A model generated the notes under the pieces. It searched no databases, was not told where the DNA came from, and worked only from the letters and a program-made list of their open reading frames with translations. A DNA stretch of 56,613 nucleotides from Enterobacterales bacterium (GTDB taxonomy: Bacteria > Pseudomonadota > Gammaproteobacteria > Enterobacterales > Enterobacteriaceae), in the NCBI GenBank assembly GCA_015655145.1, contig JAATFO010000063.1, forward strand, positions 1 through 56,613, in the 5' to 3' direction. How positions within the stretch are numbered: position 1 is the first letter of the stretch; each line of letters opens with the position of its first letter. This document shows positions 37,317-47,348 of the stretch, piece by piece. The translations under genes were made by a program, and so were the position numbers.

Positions 37317-37891
37317 CTCCCGAATCACTTGCCACTCTGTTTACGCAAGCGCGTACTCATAGTCACTGGCAGGAAAAAACCATCAGTGACAGCACATTGC
37401 AGGAAATTTATCATCTGATGCGGATGGGTCCCACTTCCGCGAATTGTGGACCGGCACGTCTTTACTTTGTGCGCAGCAAAGAGGGCAAAGAGAAACTACA
37501 ACCGGCACTCTCCAGCGGTAATCGGGAAAAAACCATCACCGCGCCAGTGACGGCCATTGTTGCCTGGGATCCGCTGTTTTATGACGCATTGCCAACGCTA
37601 TTTCCTCATGGCGATGCCCGTTCATGGTTTACCTCCAGTCCGGCGCTGGCAGAAGAAACGGCCTTTCGCAACAGTACGTTGCAGGCGGCATATTTGATTA
37701 TGGCCTGCCGCGCCCTTGGTCTTGATACCGGTCCCATGTCTGGTTTTGATCGCGCCCAGGTGGATGCCAGCTTCTTCAGCGACAACGGCTGGAAAAGTAA
37801 TCTGTTGATCAATATCGGTTACGGTGACGCCAGCAAACTTTATCCACGTCTGCCGCGTCTTGATTTTGCTGAAGCATGCCTGTCTGGCTAA
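37301..37891 (+). CDS. rutE: RutE, malonate semialdehyde reductase (nitroreductase family)
   Basis: A 196-aa FMN-dependent nitroreductase-fold protein. RutE reduces malonic semialdehyde to 3-hydroxypropionate, the excreted end product of the pathway. The sequence follows E. coli Rut[57 protein letters not shown] and [20 protein letters not shown]. Its start lies inside the rutD end. Confidence 0.95.
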   Translation: MAEKLTPESLATLFTQARTHSHWQEKTISDSTLQEIYHLMRMGPTSANCGPARLYFVRSKEGKEKLQPALSSGNREKTITAPVTAIVAWDPLFYDALPTLFPHGDARSWFTSSPALAEETAFRNSTLQAAYLIMACRALGLDTGPMSGFDRAQVDASFFSDNGWKSNLLINIGYGDASKLYPRLPRLDFAEACLSG

Positions 37892-37900
37892 GGAATAATC

Positions 37901-38437
37901 ATGTCTCTTCATGCGCTTACGCTGGCGACGTCCGGCGTGGAAAAACAGGCGTATCGCAATGCCATGGCGCGCCTGCCTGCGGCGGTGAACATTATCACCA
38001 CCGATGGTACGGCTGGACGGGCTGGGTTTACCGCATCGGCGGTGTGCAGTGTGACCGATTCACCGCCAACCTTGCTGGTATGCCTCAATCGTTCCGCTTC
38101 GGTTCACCCGGTGTTTAAGCAAAATCAGCGATTGTGCGTGAACACGCTGACGGTGGATCATGAAACGCTGTCCAACCTGTTTGGTGGTAAAACACCAATG
38201 GAGGAGCGATTTAGCGCCGCCACATGGTCAACACTGGTCACCGGCTCACCCGTTCTTGACGGTGCCGTGGCCTCTTTCGACTGCACCGTGACACAGGTGG
38301 TGAGTGTTGGTACGCACGATATCCTGTTATGTGAAGCGCAGGCATTGCGCTGTAACGACAATATCCCCGGTCTGATCTATTTCGATCGCGAATATCATCA
38401 CCTTTACGGCAAGAAGCCAGTTAATACCGTCATCTGA
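37901..38437 (+). CDS. rutF: RutF, NADH-dependent flavin reductase
   Basis: A 178-aa flavin reductase of the FMN-binding split-barrel family that supplies reduced FMN to Rut[21 protein letters not shown] and [20 protein letters not shown] near the N-terminus and the end [11 protein letters not shown] are typical. The ATG follows rutE by 9 nt, with AAGGA upstream. Confidence 0.95.
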   Translation: MSLHALTLATSGVEKQAYRNAMARLPAAVNIITTDGTAGRAGFTASAVCSVTDSPPTLLVCLNRSASVHPVFKQNQRLCVNTLTVDHETLSNLFGGKTPMEERFSAATWSTLVTGSPVLDGAVASFDCTVTQVVSVGTHDILLCEAQALRCNDNIPGLIYFDREYHHLYGKKPVNTVI

Positions 38438-38471
38438 CGGTCCCTGCATTATTCACTTCCTGGAGAAGACG

Positions 38472-39803
38472 ATGGCAAATTCCTGGTTTCCTCAATGGCG
38501 TAAAAAGTCGGCAGTAACAGAAAATGGATTAGTGGCGCCTGACGAAACATTGCCTTTCGGGCAAACAATCGTTATGGGGCTACAGCATGCGGTAGCCATG
38601 TTCGGCGCAACGGTACTGATGCCGTTGTTAATGGGGCTCGATCCTAATCTGTCAATTCTGATGTCAGGCGTTGGTACATTACTGTTCTTTCTGATTACCG
38701 GGGGGCGAGTGCCAAGCTACCTTGGATCCAGCGCCGCTTTCGTTGGCGTGGTGATTGCAGTCACCGGCTTTACGGGCCATGGACTGAACCCGAATCTGGG
38801 CATCGCCCTGGGCGGTATCATCGCCTGTGGCATTCTCTATACATTAGTTGGTGTCGTAGTCATGAAAGCCGGCACACGCTGGATAGAACATCTGATGCCG
38901 CCAGTGGTAACCGGTGCTGTCGTGATGGCGATTGGACTCAATCTGGCGCCGATTGCGGTACGCGGCGTGTCATCCTCGATATTTGATAGCTGGATGGCGG
39001 TGATGACGGTACTGTGTATTGGTCTGGTGGCGGTATTTACCCGCGGCATGATCCAGCGTTTACTGATTCTGGTTGGTCTGCTGTTATCCTGGGCGATTTA
39101 TGCGTTATTGACTAATGGATTTGGTTTTGGCAAACCGGTGGATTTTAGCCTGGTCGCCCAGGCGCCCTGGTGGGGACTTCCCGCCGCCACAACGCCGATC
39201 TTTAACCTGCAAGCCATGATAATGATTGCACCAGTGGCCGTGATTCTGGTGGCAGAAAACCTTGGCCATCTCAAGGCGGTGGCGGGGATGACTGGACGAA
39301 ATCTCGATCCTTACATGGGACGGGCATTTGTGGGTGACGGTCTGGCAACCATTATCTCTGGTTCTCTGGGAGGCAGTGGCGTCACAACCTATGCAGAAAA
39401 TATCGGCGTCATGGCTGTGACGAAAGTTTACTCCACGCTGGCGTTCGTCGCCGCCGCCGTTATTGCCTTACTCCTTGGTTTTTCACCCAAATTTGGCGCG
39501 CTAATACATGCTATTCCGTCCCCAGTGATTGGGGGAGCATCGATTGTGGTGTTCGGGTTAATTGCGGTAGCCGGGGCACGTATCTGGGTACAAAACAACG
39601 TTGATTTAAGTCAGAACGGCAACCTGATCATGGCAGCAGTCACGCTGGTGCTCGGGGCAGGTGATTTCGCCCTGAAAATTGGCAACTTTACCCTCGGCGG
39701 TATTGGTACGGCCACCTTTGGCGCGATCATTCTTAACGCAATTCTGAGTTATCGCCGTACCGTGACACTGAACGGCAACAAAGTCCTGCACCAGGACAGT
39801 TGA
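38472..39803 (+). CDS. rutG: RutG, pyrimidine (uracil/xanthine-family) permease
   Basis: A 443-aa inner-membrane permease of the NCS2 nucleobase family with about 12 to 14 helices. LPFGQTIVMGLQHAVAMFGA, GRVPSYLGSSAAFVG and the signature VAENLGHLKAVAGMTG are visible. It imports uracil or thymine for degradation by RutA-RutF. TGGAG precedes the ATG. It ends the operon. Confidence 0.95.
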   Translation: MANSWFPQWRKKSAVTENGLVAPDETLPFGQTIVMGLQHAVAMFGATVLMPLLMGLDPNLSILMSGVGTLLFFLITGGRVPSYLGSSAAFVGVVIAVTGFTGHGLNPNLGIALGGIIACGILYTLVGVVVMKAGTRWIEHLMPPVVTGAVVMAIGLNLAPIAVRGVSSSIFDSWMAVMTVLCIGLVAVFTRGMIQRLLILVGLLLSWAIYALLTNGFGFGKPVDFSLVAQAPWWGLPAATTPIFNLQAMIMIAPVAVILVAENLGHLKAVAGMTGRNLDPYMGRAFVGDGLATIISGSLGGSGVTTYAENIGVMAVTKVYSTLAFVAAAVIALLLGFSPKFGALIHAIPSPVIGGASIVVFGLIAVAGARIWVQNNVDLSQNGNLIMAAVTLVLGAGDFALKIGNFTLGGIGTATFGAIILNAILSYRRTVTLNGNKVLHQDS

Positions 39804-40119
39804 TTCGCTTAACGCTCTGTCAGGCAAATTTATCGCACCGGCGACCAGGCAAAACTGGCTGCCGGATCACGCTGCACAAACGCAGAAAAAGAGTGTCATG
39901 GTTGGGTTAACCTGCCCCATTTACGTTGTTCCACACCAGCCTTTGAATCATGTCACGGCTCTATTTAGTAGACGACCGTACCCTGCCTCACTCAAGCACT
40001 GCTCAATTTTCGGCACTGAACACCCTGATTTTGTTTCATGTTTGCCGCACACCAGGCAGATTAGCCCACATCTTCTATACTGAAATAATAATCGGTGTAA
40101 TTAATCAGGGAGTTTATTA
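39804..40119 (+). promoter_or_regulatory. wrbA: 316-bp spacer with a candidate wrbA promoter
   Basis: No gene is supported. TCTATACTGAA (40074-40084) has the extended -10 form (CTATACT) preferred by the stationary-phase sigma factor RpoS, which controls wrbA in E. coli. The ATG of wrbA follows about 35 nt later with GGGAG upstream. I see no strong terminator after rutG. Confidence 0.45.
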
Positions 40120-40719
40120 ATGGCGAAAGTTCTCGTGCTTTACTATTCCATGTACGGACATATCGAAACCATGGCCAATGCAGTTGCCGAAGGCGCGCGC
40201 AAAATCAGTGGCGCTGAGGTTACCATAAAGCGTGTTCCTGAAACGATGGATCCGGAACGCTTCGCGCAAGCTGGCGGAAAAACGCATCAGGTGGCAGAGG
40301 AAGCGAAACCAGAAGAGTTGCCACAGTATGATGCCATCATTTTGGGCACCCCCACGCGCTTTGGCAACATGGCGGGACAAATGCGTACCTTCCTCGACCG
40401 CACCGGCGGTTTATGGGCATCGGGTGCGCTTTATGGCAAATTAGGCAGTGTTTTTGCGTCCACAGGAACCGGAGGCGGTCAGGAGCACACCATTTCCTCC
40501 ACCTGGACGACCTTAGCCCATCACGGCATGGTTCTGGTGCCCATTGGCTATGCGGCAAAAGAACTGTTTGATATCAGCCATGTTCGCGGTGGTACGCCTT
40601 ATGGTGCCACGACTATCGCGGGGGGGGATGGTTCGCGCCAACCCAGTGATGATGAGCTGAATATTGCCCGCTATCAGGGTGAATATGTCGCAGGTTTGGC
40701 CGTGAAGTTGAATGGATAA
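40120..40719 (+). CDS. wrbA: NAD(P)H:quinone oxidoreductase WrbA
   Basis: A 199-aa flavodoxin-like FMN protein that reduces quinones by two electrons and protects against redox stress in stationary phase. The FMN phosphate loop is [19 protein letters not shown] (residues 6-24), and [20 protein letters not shown] and [12 protein letters not shown] are further FMN-site segments. It is followed 20 nt later by yccJ, as in E. coli. Confidence 0.97.
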   Translation: MAKVLVLYYSMYGHIETMANAVAEGARKISGAEVTIKRVPETMDPERFAQAGGKTHQVAEEAKPEELPQYDAIILGTPTRFGNMAGQMRTFLDRTGGLWASGALYGKLGSVFASTGTGGGQEHTISSTWTTLAHHGMVLVPIGYAAKELFDISHVRGGTPYGATTIAGGDGSRQPSDDELNIARYQGEYVAGLAVKLNG

Positions 40720-40739
40720 ATCAGATACAGGAGATCATT

Positions 40740-40970
40740 ATGGCAACACAACAATCTAAATCACACCGTGTCGGTGAGTGGGCGAGCCTACGCCATACAT
40801 CCCCTGAGATTGCAGAAGCCATCTTTGAAGTGGCGAATTATGATGAAAAACTGGCGGAAGAAATTTGGCAGCAGCAAGGCAATGATGAGGTCTTGTTCCG
40901 AGCCTTTGACAAAACGGAACAGCCCGTTTTGACATGGGACGATAAAGTTGTTGAGCGAAAAAATGTCTGA
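40740..40970 (+). CDS. yccJ: YccJ family protein
   Basis: A 76-aa acidic soluble protein of unknown function. The sequence [20 protein letters not shown] and [13 protein letters not shown] matches [15 protein letters not shown] YccJ. It is co-transcribed with wrbA in E. coli and has the same position here. CAGGAG lies 8 nt before the ATG. Confidence 0.93.
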   Translation: MATQQSKSHRVGEWASLRHTSPEIAEAIFEVANYDEKLAEEIWQQQGNDEVLFRAFDKTEQPVLTWDDKVVERKNV

Positions 40971-41219
40971 AGCAAGCGCCTGCTAAACCCGTTATTCTCA
41001 CCGCTGGTTTCCAGCTCTGACATGACGCCCCAAAAGGGGGCTGTCCAATAATTATCGGCAACACATCATATTGGTCAACAGAATACCTTACTGGCCGGAC
41101 GCGTTTAGTCGCAATAGTGCATCGGTAGACTTGAAACCGACAGCGTATCGACAGAAGCGTCTTTGGCGGGAATTACCGGGGAACGGACGCTCTCGGAGCA
41201 TCTAACGCGGGATTAGCGA
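40971..41219. other. spacer after yccJ
   Basis: No gene is supported. GCCCCAAAAGGGGGC (41026-41040) is a short GC-rich hairpin that may end wrbA-yccJ transcription, though without a T-run. The remainder shows no structure that I can interpret. Confidence 0.4.
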
Positions 41220-41250
41220 TAAACCATGCCGGGTATTCCGGCATGGTTTA
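41220..41250 (-). terminator. terminator after agp
   Basis: A perfect 13-bp stem, TAAACCATGCCGG with CCGGCATGGTTTA, closes a 5-nt loop 17 nt beyond the agp stop. The 3' arm read in the agp direction ends in TTTA, and the stem is symmetrical, so it may also stop transcription from the yccJ side. Confidence 0.75.
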
Positions 41251-41267
41251 TAATGCCATAGTGCGAG

Positions 41268-42779
41268 TCAGGCGGCCTTATTGGCCTCGGTACCCGCTGG
41301 CGCTGCCTTTTCCGGTGCTTTTTCCTGCACGGGTTTGATCGGCTGCGGTGCTGCTGCCTTCTCTTTTAGCGCCTTTTCCTGCCCGGCTTTATCTGATGAT
41401 GCCTTATCGGCTGCGGCTTTCTCGGCTGCAGCTTTGTCAACTGCAGCTTTATCCGCGCCCGTAACAGACTCTGGTGCGGCCGGTTTCTCGCTTACGGGTT
41501 GAACCTCTGCCGCCGGTGGCTGCATCGGTGTTCCCTGCAATGCCGCATTCAATACCTGAGCGAACTGCCCCCAGTCACAATAACCGTTGGCATCAATCTG
41601 GCAACCATCCATTTGCAATGTCACCCGTTTCGGCGGATTTTTCAGCGTTAAAGGTTCCGTACTGCGTAATTGTTCTGATGTCTGGTACACATATTCAACT
41701 TTCAATAAGTCTTTATTATTTTTTGTATCATGCCAGCGTTCAAAGACGACTTGCCCGCCAATCGGCGTTTTTTCATTTTGTCCTGGCAACGTGTAAGGCT
41801 TAAATGCCAGTGCCGTCAGTAATGAAGCCACATTTGAATCATGCCCCACCAGCAACGTCACTTTAGGCGCAGTAGTTTTATCCTGATCAATCAGCTGACT
41901 ACGGATATAGTCCACCAATGGAGCAACCACTTCACGCGCCACCTCCGGGGTGGTGAATAACGTATTCTGATAACTATTTTTAATGGCTGACAGTTCTTGC
42001 CACTGCTCCGGCGTTTTAATTTGTCCCCAGGCAACCTGATCCATCGGGAAACCTTCATAATATTGTAAGGTAAACGCATCAACCAACGAGTTTCCCACAC
42101 TCAGCGGGCCGGAAACCCCGGGTTCTTTACCGTTATCTGCGCTGAATTTATTATGGTTGTCACTGCTTAAGTCACACTGTTTTTTCTCTTTGCAGGCAGG
42201 CGAGTTTTTATAGTCAATGATCTTTTCCAGACGCTCAAATGCAGGCTTCAGCCTCAGTTTCTCTCCCGCCGCATTCATCGCTGTTAATGCTTTTTTGTTA
42301 AAATCTTCACTGCCATCGGTAATCGCCGGATTAAAAATCGGATCCATCGCGCCCATTTGATCCTGATGCGTCACCGTAATATCGCACCCCGGGAAAGCAC
42401 CGTTGATAAAAAATTGCGCGGTAGCAACAGTACGTTGCAAGCTATTCGCATAGGCAAAAACCGCATCGGAAGGTGGACACTCACCGCTTTTTACCAGCCC
42501 CTGTTGCGCCAGCCATTCCCGTGTATAGTGGCCCATATAAATTTCAAGGATGCCCCCTTTGGTGGTGAGCTGGCTCCCCGGTACATCCCATTGCGGCCAG
42601 GCTTTTTTAGTCGATTGCTCTAAGACACTGCCATTGTTAGCCAGCGGCGCGCGCAGATTGTGGCGGCTAAACATCAGCACTTGCTGGAGTTGTAAATCAC
42701 CATCGGCTGCCTGAGCAACAAAACCTAAAGGTAACGCGGCAATCACAGACAACGCGCAGAGACTTAATTTTTTGATCAT
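41268..42779 (-). CDS. agp: periplasmic glucose-1-phosphatase with an added Ala/Lys/Pro-rich C-terminal tail
   Basis: A histidine acid phosphatase of 503 aa. The Sec signal peptide is residues 1-24 (ending FVAQA), the catalytic motif RHNLRAPL begins near residue 39, and the distal LVGHDSN carries the His-Asp pair. Agp scavenges glucose from glucose 1-phosphate in the periplasm. E. coli Agp has 413 aa; this one matches to about residue 415 (ending [18 protein letters not shown]). It then adds about 88 residues of low complexity with repeated DKAA/EKAA units and Pro-rich parts ([32 protein letters not shown]). The tail resembles TolA- or TonB-type periplasmic spacers. Confidence 0.93.
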   Translation of the reverse strand: MIKKLSLCALSVIAALPLGFVAQAADGDLQLQQVLMFSRHNLRAPLANNGSVLEQSTKKAWPQWDVPGSQLTTKGGILEIYMGHYTREWLAQQGLVKSGECPPSDAVFAYANSLQRTVATAQFFINGAFPGCDITVTHQDQMGAMDPIFNPAITDGSEDFNKKALTAMNAAGEKLRLKPAFERLEKIIDYKNSPACKEKKQCDLSSDNHNKFSADNGKEPGVSGPLSVGNSLVDAFTLQYYEGFPMDQVAWGQIKTPEQWQELSAIKNSYQNTLFTTPEVAREVVAPLVDYIRSQLIDQDKTTAPKVTLLVGHDSNVASLLTALAFKPYTLPGQNEKTPIGGQVVFERWHDTKNNKDLLKVEYVYQTSEQLRSTEPLTLKNPPKRVTLQMDGCQIDANGYCDWGQFAQVLNAALQGTPMQPPAAEVQPVSEKPAAPESVTGADKAAVDKAAAEKAAADKASSDKAGQEKALKEKAAAPQPIKPVQEKAPEKAAPAGTEANKAA

Positions 42780-43205
42780 TGTGCCTATTCCCTAATTCCA
42801 GTAATAAATAGCCTGACAATCAACCAGGCTGGCGCGCTTCAATCGCAAAATATCTGGAACATCATCATGCTACGCCACAACCATCGCGTCAGCCGTATGC
42901 ATAAGTGCAATATCAGAACTATAGCAGACTCGCGTCCACGGGTTCAGTGGCAATAGTCATTTGAAAAGCAATAAGATATTTTTGTGTCGCAGATCAAGCT
43001 GTATCGCGATCATACTGACAATTTATCAGTAAACCAACGAAGAAAAAAGAGAACTAAGACGCTGAGTAAAATGACCAGTAAAAGTATGGGGGAATTTCTG
43101 ACGTTGGTATAACACAACAGATAAACGTGAATCGAATGAGAACGAGATGTGCGGCTATAGGAAGGGGAATGACTGCTCTTTAATGCTTTCAACACCAAAC
43201 AGAAG
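42780..43205. other. 426-bp gap between agp and tRNA-Ser
   Basis: No gene is supported on either strand. The agp promoter (leftward) should lie near 42790-42950. The AT-rich part 42970-43100 has no clear hairpin with a T-run for the tRNA transcript. Confidence 0.4.
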
Positions 43206-43293
43206 TGGCGGAGGAGGAGAGATTCGAACTCTCGGATGGTTTCCCATCGGCGGTTTTCAAGACCGCTGCCTTAAGCCGCTCGGCCACCCCTCC
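43206..43293 (-). tRNA. serT: tRNA-Ser (anticodon UGA)
   Basis: A complete 88-nt class II tRNA with encoded CCA. The acceptor GGAGGGG pairs with CTCCTCC including one G-T pair, the D-arm is TGGCCGAGCGGCTTAAGGC, the anticodon loop CTTGAAA contains TGA, a long variable arm follows, and the T-loop is GTTCGAATC. It has the same neighbour (yccA, divergent) as serT in E. coli. Confidence 0.97.
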
Positions 43294-43305
43294 GCAATGA
43301 GGCGC

Positions 43306-43334
43306 ACTATAAACATCCCATCGGACGATGTAAA
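43306..43334 (-). promoter_or_regulatory. serT: promoter of tRNA-Ser
   Basis: On the minus strand TTTACA (43329-43334) and TATAGT (43306-43311) are separated by 17 nt. The bases after the -10 are GCGCCTC, the GC-rich discriminator typical of stable RNA promoters under stringent control. Confidence 0.75.
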
Positions 43335-43511
43335 GTCTGTTTTATCTCGTTTGTCTGAAAAACAACCAACTGGCGTTTTTTTGTCGTTAATATCACCAGC
43401 ATGCATACAGAAACAGCGGCTTAACAGGTAAAGAAGGGTAAACCGGCTTTCCCCTTTTCCGCACACTTCGTATTCTCACCTGATTATCTGTGACCTGATA
43501 AGAGGCGCTTT

Positions 43512-44168
43512 ATGGATCGTATCGTTTATTCTACACGCGAAAGCTCACTACTTAGCACCCACCGGGTACTGCGTAATACCTACTTTTTGCTCGGCTTAAC
43601 GCTGGCATTTTCTGCGGTGATTGCCACTGTCAGCACGGTGTTCGCCCTGCCTGCTCCCGGTTTGATTCTAATGCTGGCCGGGTTTTATGGTTTGATGTTC
43701 CTTACCTATCGTCTGGCTAACAGCCCGATGGGTATTCTGGCCGCTTTCGCCTTTACCGGCTTTTTAGGTTACTGCCTCGGCCCCATTTTGAGCAGTCTCC
43801 TTTCTGCGGGTATGGGAGATATCATTGGGCTTGCATTGGGGGGAACCGCACTGGTGTTCTTTTGTTGCTCTGCCTATGTGCTCACGACACGCAAAGATAT
43901 GTCATTTCTTGGTGGCATGATGATGGCCGGTTTTGTCGTGTTGCTGGTGGCGGTGATTGCCAATCTGTTTTTGCAAATTCCGGCGCTGCATTTGGCAATC
44001 AGTGCATTGTTCATTCTGTTTTCTGCGGGCGCTATTCTGTGGGAAACCAGCAACATCATTCATGGTGGTGAAACCAACTATATTCGCGCCACAGTCAGCC
44101 TGTATGTCTCGCTATATAATATTTTCGTCAGTTTATTAAGTATTCTGGGCTTCGCCCGCAACAACTGA
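43512..44168 (+). CDS. yccA: BAX-inhibitor-1-family protein YccA, modulator of FtsH
   Basis: A 218-aa inner-membrane protein with seven hydrophobic segments. The soluble N-terminus [20 protein letters not shown] precedes the first helix. In E. coli YccA is a substrate and inhibitor of the FtsH protease and protects a jammed Sec translocon. GAGGCG lies 5 nt before the ATG. It is divergent from serT, as in E. coli. Confidence 0.93.
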   Translation: MDRIVYSTRESSLLSTHRVLRNTYFLLGLTLAFSAVIATVSTVFALPAPGLILMLAGFYGLMFLTYRLANSPMGILAAFAFTGFLGYCLGPILSSLLSAGMGDIIGLALGGTALVFFCCSAYVLTTRKDMSFLGGMMMAGFVVLLVAVIANLFLQIPALHLAISALFILFSAGAILWETSNIIHGGETNYIRATVSLYVSLYNIFVSLLSILGFARNN

Positions 44169-44273
44169 AATGTCCCGCCGTTGTACAGATAAAGCGCCGC
44201 ACGCGGGGCTTTATTTTTACCTGTCGAAAAGTTTGCTAAACTGTGACGCGCAGCGACAGTGAGGGGCTAACAG

Positions 44274-44600
44274 GTGTTATTTGAAGGTAAAGAGCTTGAG
44301 CGTGATGCTCAGGGGTATCTGAAGCATATCGACGAGTGGAGCGAAGCACTGGCGTTAAAGCTCGCGGCAGAAGAATCCATTGAAATGACTGATGCGCACT
44401 GGGAAGTGGTACATTTTGTGCGTAACTTCTACCTTGAATTCAATACTTCGCCGGCCGTACGTATGCTGGTTAAAGCGATGGTGCAAAAATTCGGCGAAGA
44501 AAAAGGTAACAGCCGCTATCTCTTTCGCCTGTTTCCCGCTGGCCCGGCCAAACAAGCCACCAAAATTGCTGGCCTGCCCAGGCCAGTGAAGTGTCTGTAA
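44274..44600 (+). CDS. tusE: sulfurtransferase TusE
   Basis: A 108-aa protein that accepts persulfide sulfur from TusBCD and passes it to MnmA for 2-thiouridine synthesis in tRNA. The conserved DsrC-like segments [20 protein letters not shown] and [17 protein letters not shown] and the active-site Cys next to the C-terminus (PVKCL) are present. It starts with GTG at 44274 after GAGGGG. It converges on yccX, with 16 nt between the stops. Confidence 0.94.
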   Translation: MLFEGKELERDAQGYLKHIDEWSEALALKLAAEESIEMTDAHWEVVHFVRNFYLEFNTSPAVRMLVKAMVQKFGEEKGNSRYLFRLFPAGPAKQATKIAGLPRPVKCL

Positions 44601-44616
44601 TGGTACACAGCGACGA

Positions 44617-44895
44617 TTAGCGGATAACAAAACGCAGCGGGATGTCGTCCGGCTGATGAGGTTCCGTCAGTACCCGCTCCACATATGCACTACGTGGCCC
44701 TCCCGCTTTCAGCCAGCTAACTAATTTCTCTACCTGCTCAGCCTCACCACAGGCCAGTACTTCCACACTGCCATCATCCATATTACGTGCATACCCCATC
44801 AGGCCCAGTGTTTTTGCCTGAAGCTGGGTACTGTAACGAAAACCTACGCCCTGAACCCGGCCATAAACCCAGGCTTTAATGCACTGTGTTGCCAT
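44617..44895 (-). CDS. yccX: acylphosphatase
   Basis: A 92-aa enzyme that hydrolyses acyl phosphates. The two catalytic residues are in place: Arg in [11 protein letters not shown] (about residue 23) and Asn in [13 protein letters not shown] (about residue 41). It is divergent from rlmI, which starts 87 nt away, as in E. coli. The gene is also called acyP in some annotations. Confidence 0.94.
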   Translation of the reverse strand: MATQCIKAWVYGRVQGVGFRYSTQLQAKTLGLMGYARNMDDGSVEVLACGEAEQVEKLVSWLKAGGPRSAYVERVLTEPHQPDDIPLRFVIR

Positions 44896-44982
44896 TCTGT
44901 TCTCCCGTCAGTACATTCATTGCAATTTGTCCATAAGCACCGGACAATATCGTTTCATTTTCGTTGGTAAGCATAGCAAAAT

Positions 44983-46173
44983 ATGACTGTTCGATTAATT
45001 CTTGCAAAGGGGCGCGAAAAGTCCCTGCTCCGCCGTCATCCCTGGGTTTTCTCCGGCGCCATTGCCCATACCGAAGGGAAGGCGCAGCGTGGTGAAACTG
45101 TTGATGTCTGTGACAGCCAGGGTAAGTGGCTGGCGCGCGCGGCCTGGTCCCCAGATTCACAAATTCGTGCCCGGGTCTGGAGCTGGCAACCTGATGAGTC
45201 AATCGACAGTGCGTTTTTCATCCGTCGTTTGCAGGCGGCTCAGCCCCTGCGCGACTGGCTGGCGGTGCGTGACGATCTGGACAGCTATCGTCTGATAGCC
45301 GGTGAATCAGACGGTTTGCCTGGTGTCACCATTGACCGCTTCGGCTCTTTCCTGGTCCTGCAACTGTTGTCTGCGGGTGCAGAATATCAACGCCCGGCGC
45401 TGGTTTCCGCGCTGCAACAATGCTATCCCGATTGTGCCATTTATGATCGATCCGATGTCAGCGTGCGTAAAAAAGAGGGATTGCCTCTGACACAGGGCGT
45501 CATTGTCGGCGAAGCACCTCCCCCGCTACTGCCTGTCACTGAACATGGCATGAAATTACTGGTGGATATCCAGAACGGGCATAAAACCGGTTATTACCTT
45601 GATCAACGCGACAGCCGCCTGGCGACGCGCCGCTACGCCAGAGACTGCCGAGTGCTTAACTGTTTCTCTTATACCGGCGGCTTTGCTGTTTCTGCCCTGA
45701 TGGGCGGCTGCACAGCAGTAACCAGCGTTGATACATCGCAGGCAGCGCTCGATATAGCGCGGCAAAACGTGGCGCTGAATGGCCTTGACAGTGCAAAAGC
45801 CCATTTCTTACGTGATGACGTATTTAAACTGTTGCGCAATTATCGTGATAATGGCGAAAAATTCGATCTGATCGTCATGGATCCGCCCAAATTTGTGGAA
45901 AATAAAAATCAGCTGGCTGGCGCCTGCCGCGGTTATAAAGACATCAATATGCTGGCGATGCAATTACTTAATCCTGGCGGTATGCTGCTCACTTTCTCAT
46001 GTTCTGGCCTGATGCCAACCGAATTATTCCAAAAAATTCTTGCTGATGCCGCGATCGATGCCCAGCGTGATGTACAATTTATTGAGCAGTTTCGCCAGGC
46101 GGCTGATCATCCTGTGCTCGCCAGCTATCCGGAAGGCGGGTATCTAAAAGGATTCGCTTGCCGCGTACTGTGA
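44983..46173 (+). CDS. rlmI: 23S rRNA m5C1962 methyltransferase RlmI
   Basis: A 396-aa S-adenosylmethionine-dependent RNA methyltransferase that modifies cytosine 1962 of 23S rRNA. The N-terminal PUA domain (residues 1-75) begins [20 protein letters not shown]. The Rossmann domain has [32 protein letters not shown] and the catalytic Cys in LTFSCSGLM (about residue 343). It was formerly called yccW. Confidence 0.95.
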   Translation: MTVRLILAKGREKSLLRRHPWVFSGAIAHTEGKAQRGETVDVCDSQGKWLARAAWSPDSQIRARVWSWQPDESIDSAFFIRRLQAAQPLRDWLAVRDDLDSYRLIAGESDGLPGVTIDRFGSFLVLQLLSAGAEYQRPALVSALQQCYPDCAIYDRSDVSVRKKEGLPLTQGVIVGEAPPPLLPVTEHGMKLLVDIQNGHKTGYYLDQRDSRLATRRYARDCRVLNCFSYTGGFAVSALMGGCTAVTSVDTSQAALDIARQNVALNGLDSAKAHFLRDDVFKLLRNYRDNGEKFDLIVMDPPKFVENKNQLAGACRGYKDINMLAMQLLNPGGMLLTFSCSGLMPTELFQKILADAAIDAQRDVQFIEQFRQAADHPVLASYPEGGYLKGFACRVL

Positions 46174-46201
46174 CTTGAAAATGATGCCCTTACCCCCATA
46201 T
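46174..46201 (+). promoter_or_regulatory. hspQ: heat-shock (sigma-32) promoter of hspQ
   Basis: CTTGAAA (46174-46180) and CCCCATAT (46194-46201) are separated by 13 nt, an almost perfect match to the sigma-32 consensus CTTGAAA-N11-16-CCCCATnT. It begins just after the rlmI stop and directs transcription into hspQ 34 nt later. HspQ is a known heat-shock protein. Confidence 0.85.
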
Positions 46202-46234
46202 TGATAACAGGGCAATATTTCTCAGGAGGGCACA

Positions 46235-46552
46235 ATGATTGCCAGCAAATTTGGTATTGGTCAACAAGTCCGGCACAAGATGCTGGGATTTCTGGGCGTG
46301 ATCGTTGATGTTGATCCGGAATATTCCTTAGCCGATCACGAGGCTAATGATGTCGCCGACAGTGAAACACTGCGCGCAGCACCCTGGTATCATGTGGTAA
46401 TGGAGGATGATAATGGGCAACCTGTTCACACCTACCTGGCCGAAGTACAACTGTCGGGTGAAGCGCAACGTGAACACCCGGAACAATCGTCACTGGACGA
46501 ACTCGCGGCATCAATTCGCCAACAGTTACAGGCACCGCGCCTGCGCAATTAA
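46235..46552 (+). CDS. hspQ: heat-shock protein HspQ
   Basis: A 105-aa protein of the YccV/HspQ family (hemimethylated-DNA-binding fold). In E. coli and Salmonella it is linked to degradation of mutant DnaA and acts as a Lon specificity factor. [30 protein letters not shown] and [20 protein letters not shown] match well. AGGAGGG lies 8 nt before the ATG. Confidence 0.95.
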   Translation: MIASKFGIGQQVRHKMLGFLGVIVDVDPEYSLADHEANDVADSETLRAAPWYHVVMEDDNGQPVHTYLAEVQLSGEAQREHPEQSSLDELAASIRQQLQAPRLRN

Positions 46553-46562
46553 TTGATTGATC

Positions 46563-46591
46563 GCTTCCCGCGTAAAAAATGCGCGGGAAGC
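46563..46591. terminator. bidirectional terminator between hspQ and yccU
   Basis: GCTTCCCGCG and CGCGGGAAGC form a 10-bp stem with a 9-nt A-rich loop, between two convergent genes. A T-run (TCTTTTT) follows about 9 nt later on the plus strand. Confidence 0.7.
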
Positions 46592-46594
46592 TTG

Positions 46595-47011
46595 TCAGTC
46601 TTTTTCCAATCCTAAGCGGGGAATTTCAATTTTAGGACAGCGATCCATCACGACCATCAGTCCCGATTCACTGGCCAGTATGGCCGCCGGTTCATTAATA
46701 ACCCCCAGTTGTAACCATAACGATTTAGCCCCGATCGCAATGGCTTCCTGCGCGACGCCATAAGCCGCATCTGCATTACGAAAAACATCGACCATATCAA
46801 TCTCATCGGGAATCTCCGCCAATGAGCCATAGACCAATTGCCCTAATAAGGTTTTCCCGGCAAGTTTAGGGCTTACCGGTGTGACGTCATAACCTTGAGC
46901 CAACAGATACGCCATAACACCATAGCTGGCCCGGGATGGATTATCACTGGCGCCAACCAGCGCAATTTTCTTTGTTGAGGTCAACACCTCAGTAATCATT
47001 TTATCGTTCAT
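46595..47011 (-). CDS. yccU: CoA-binding domain protein YccU
   Basis: A 138-aa protein of the small CoA-binding (Rossmann-like) family. KIALVGASDNPSRASYGVM, SPKLAGKTLLGQ, MVDVFRNADAAYGVAQEAI and LWLQLGVINE match E. coli YccU. Function is not established. I chose ATG at 47011 (MNDKMI), giving a length close to E. coli (137 aa); an ATG at 47020 adds three residues. Confidence 0.92.
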   Translation of the reverse strand: MNDKMITEVLTSTKKIALVGASDNPSRASYGVMAYLLAQGYDVTPVSPKLAGKTLLGQLVYGSLAEIPDEIDMVDVFRNADAAYGVAQEAIAIGAKSLWLQLGVINEPAAILASESGLMVVMDRCPKIEIPRLGLEKD

Positions 47012-47348
47012 ATTTCCCATCCGTTACCGTGAGTTTAGTCAGCCTATCCCGGGGAATAATTTGCGTTACCGGAAGTGGTAACTGAAGAATTCCGATGCGC
47101 GGATTCGGTCTGCAACAGAGTCGAACACCGTGGCCAGCATCCCTGGAGGGGAAAACGTCCTCTAACGCAGACAACCTGAAGTATAACAATTATATACCTT
47201 ATGGTGTTTGATCAGACGCTTCCCCGGACCAGCATCAATTATCCAGTCATAGCACGAATAAATATGTTAAATTGTTACTGTACTGCCATAATGTAAGAAA
47301 TTGATACATTCATTGCCCGGCATTGTCCGTGCTTGCGCTGGAGCCATA
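47012..47348. other. spacer between divergent yccU and yccT
   Basis: No gene is supported. The part 47190-47300 is AT-rich and should hold the yccT promoter (CATAAT near 47287 is a possible -10). Nothing else is evident. Confidence 0.35.

Noticed and set aside
41268..41534. CRISPR-like or minisatellite array at the agp 3' end
   Set aside because: The repetition is at the protein level (DKAA/EKAA) with short, uneven units in one frame. There are no fixed repeat-spacer units.
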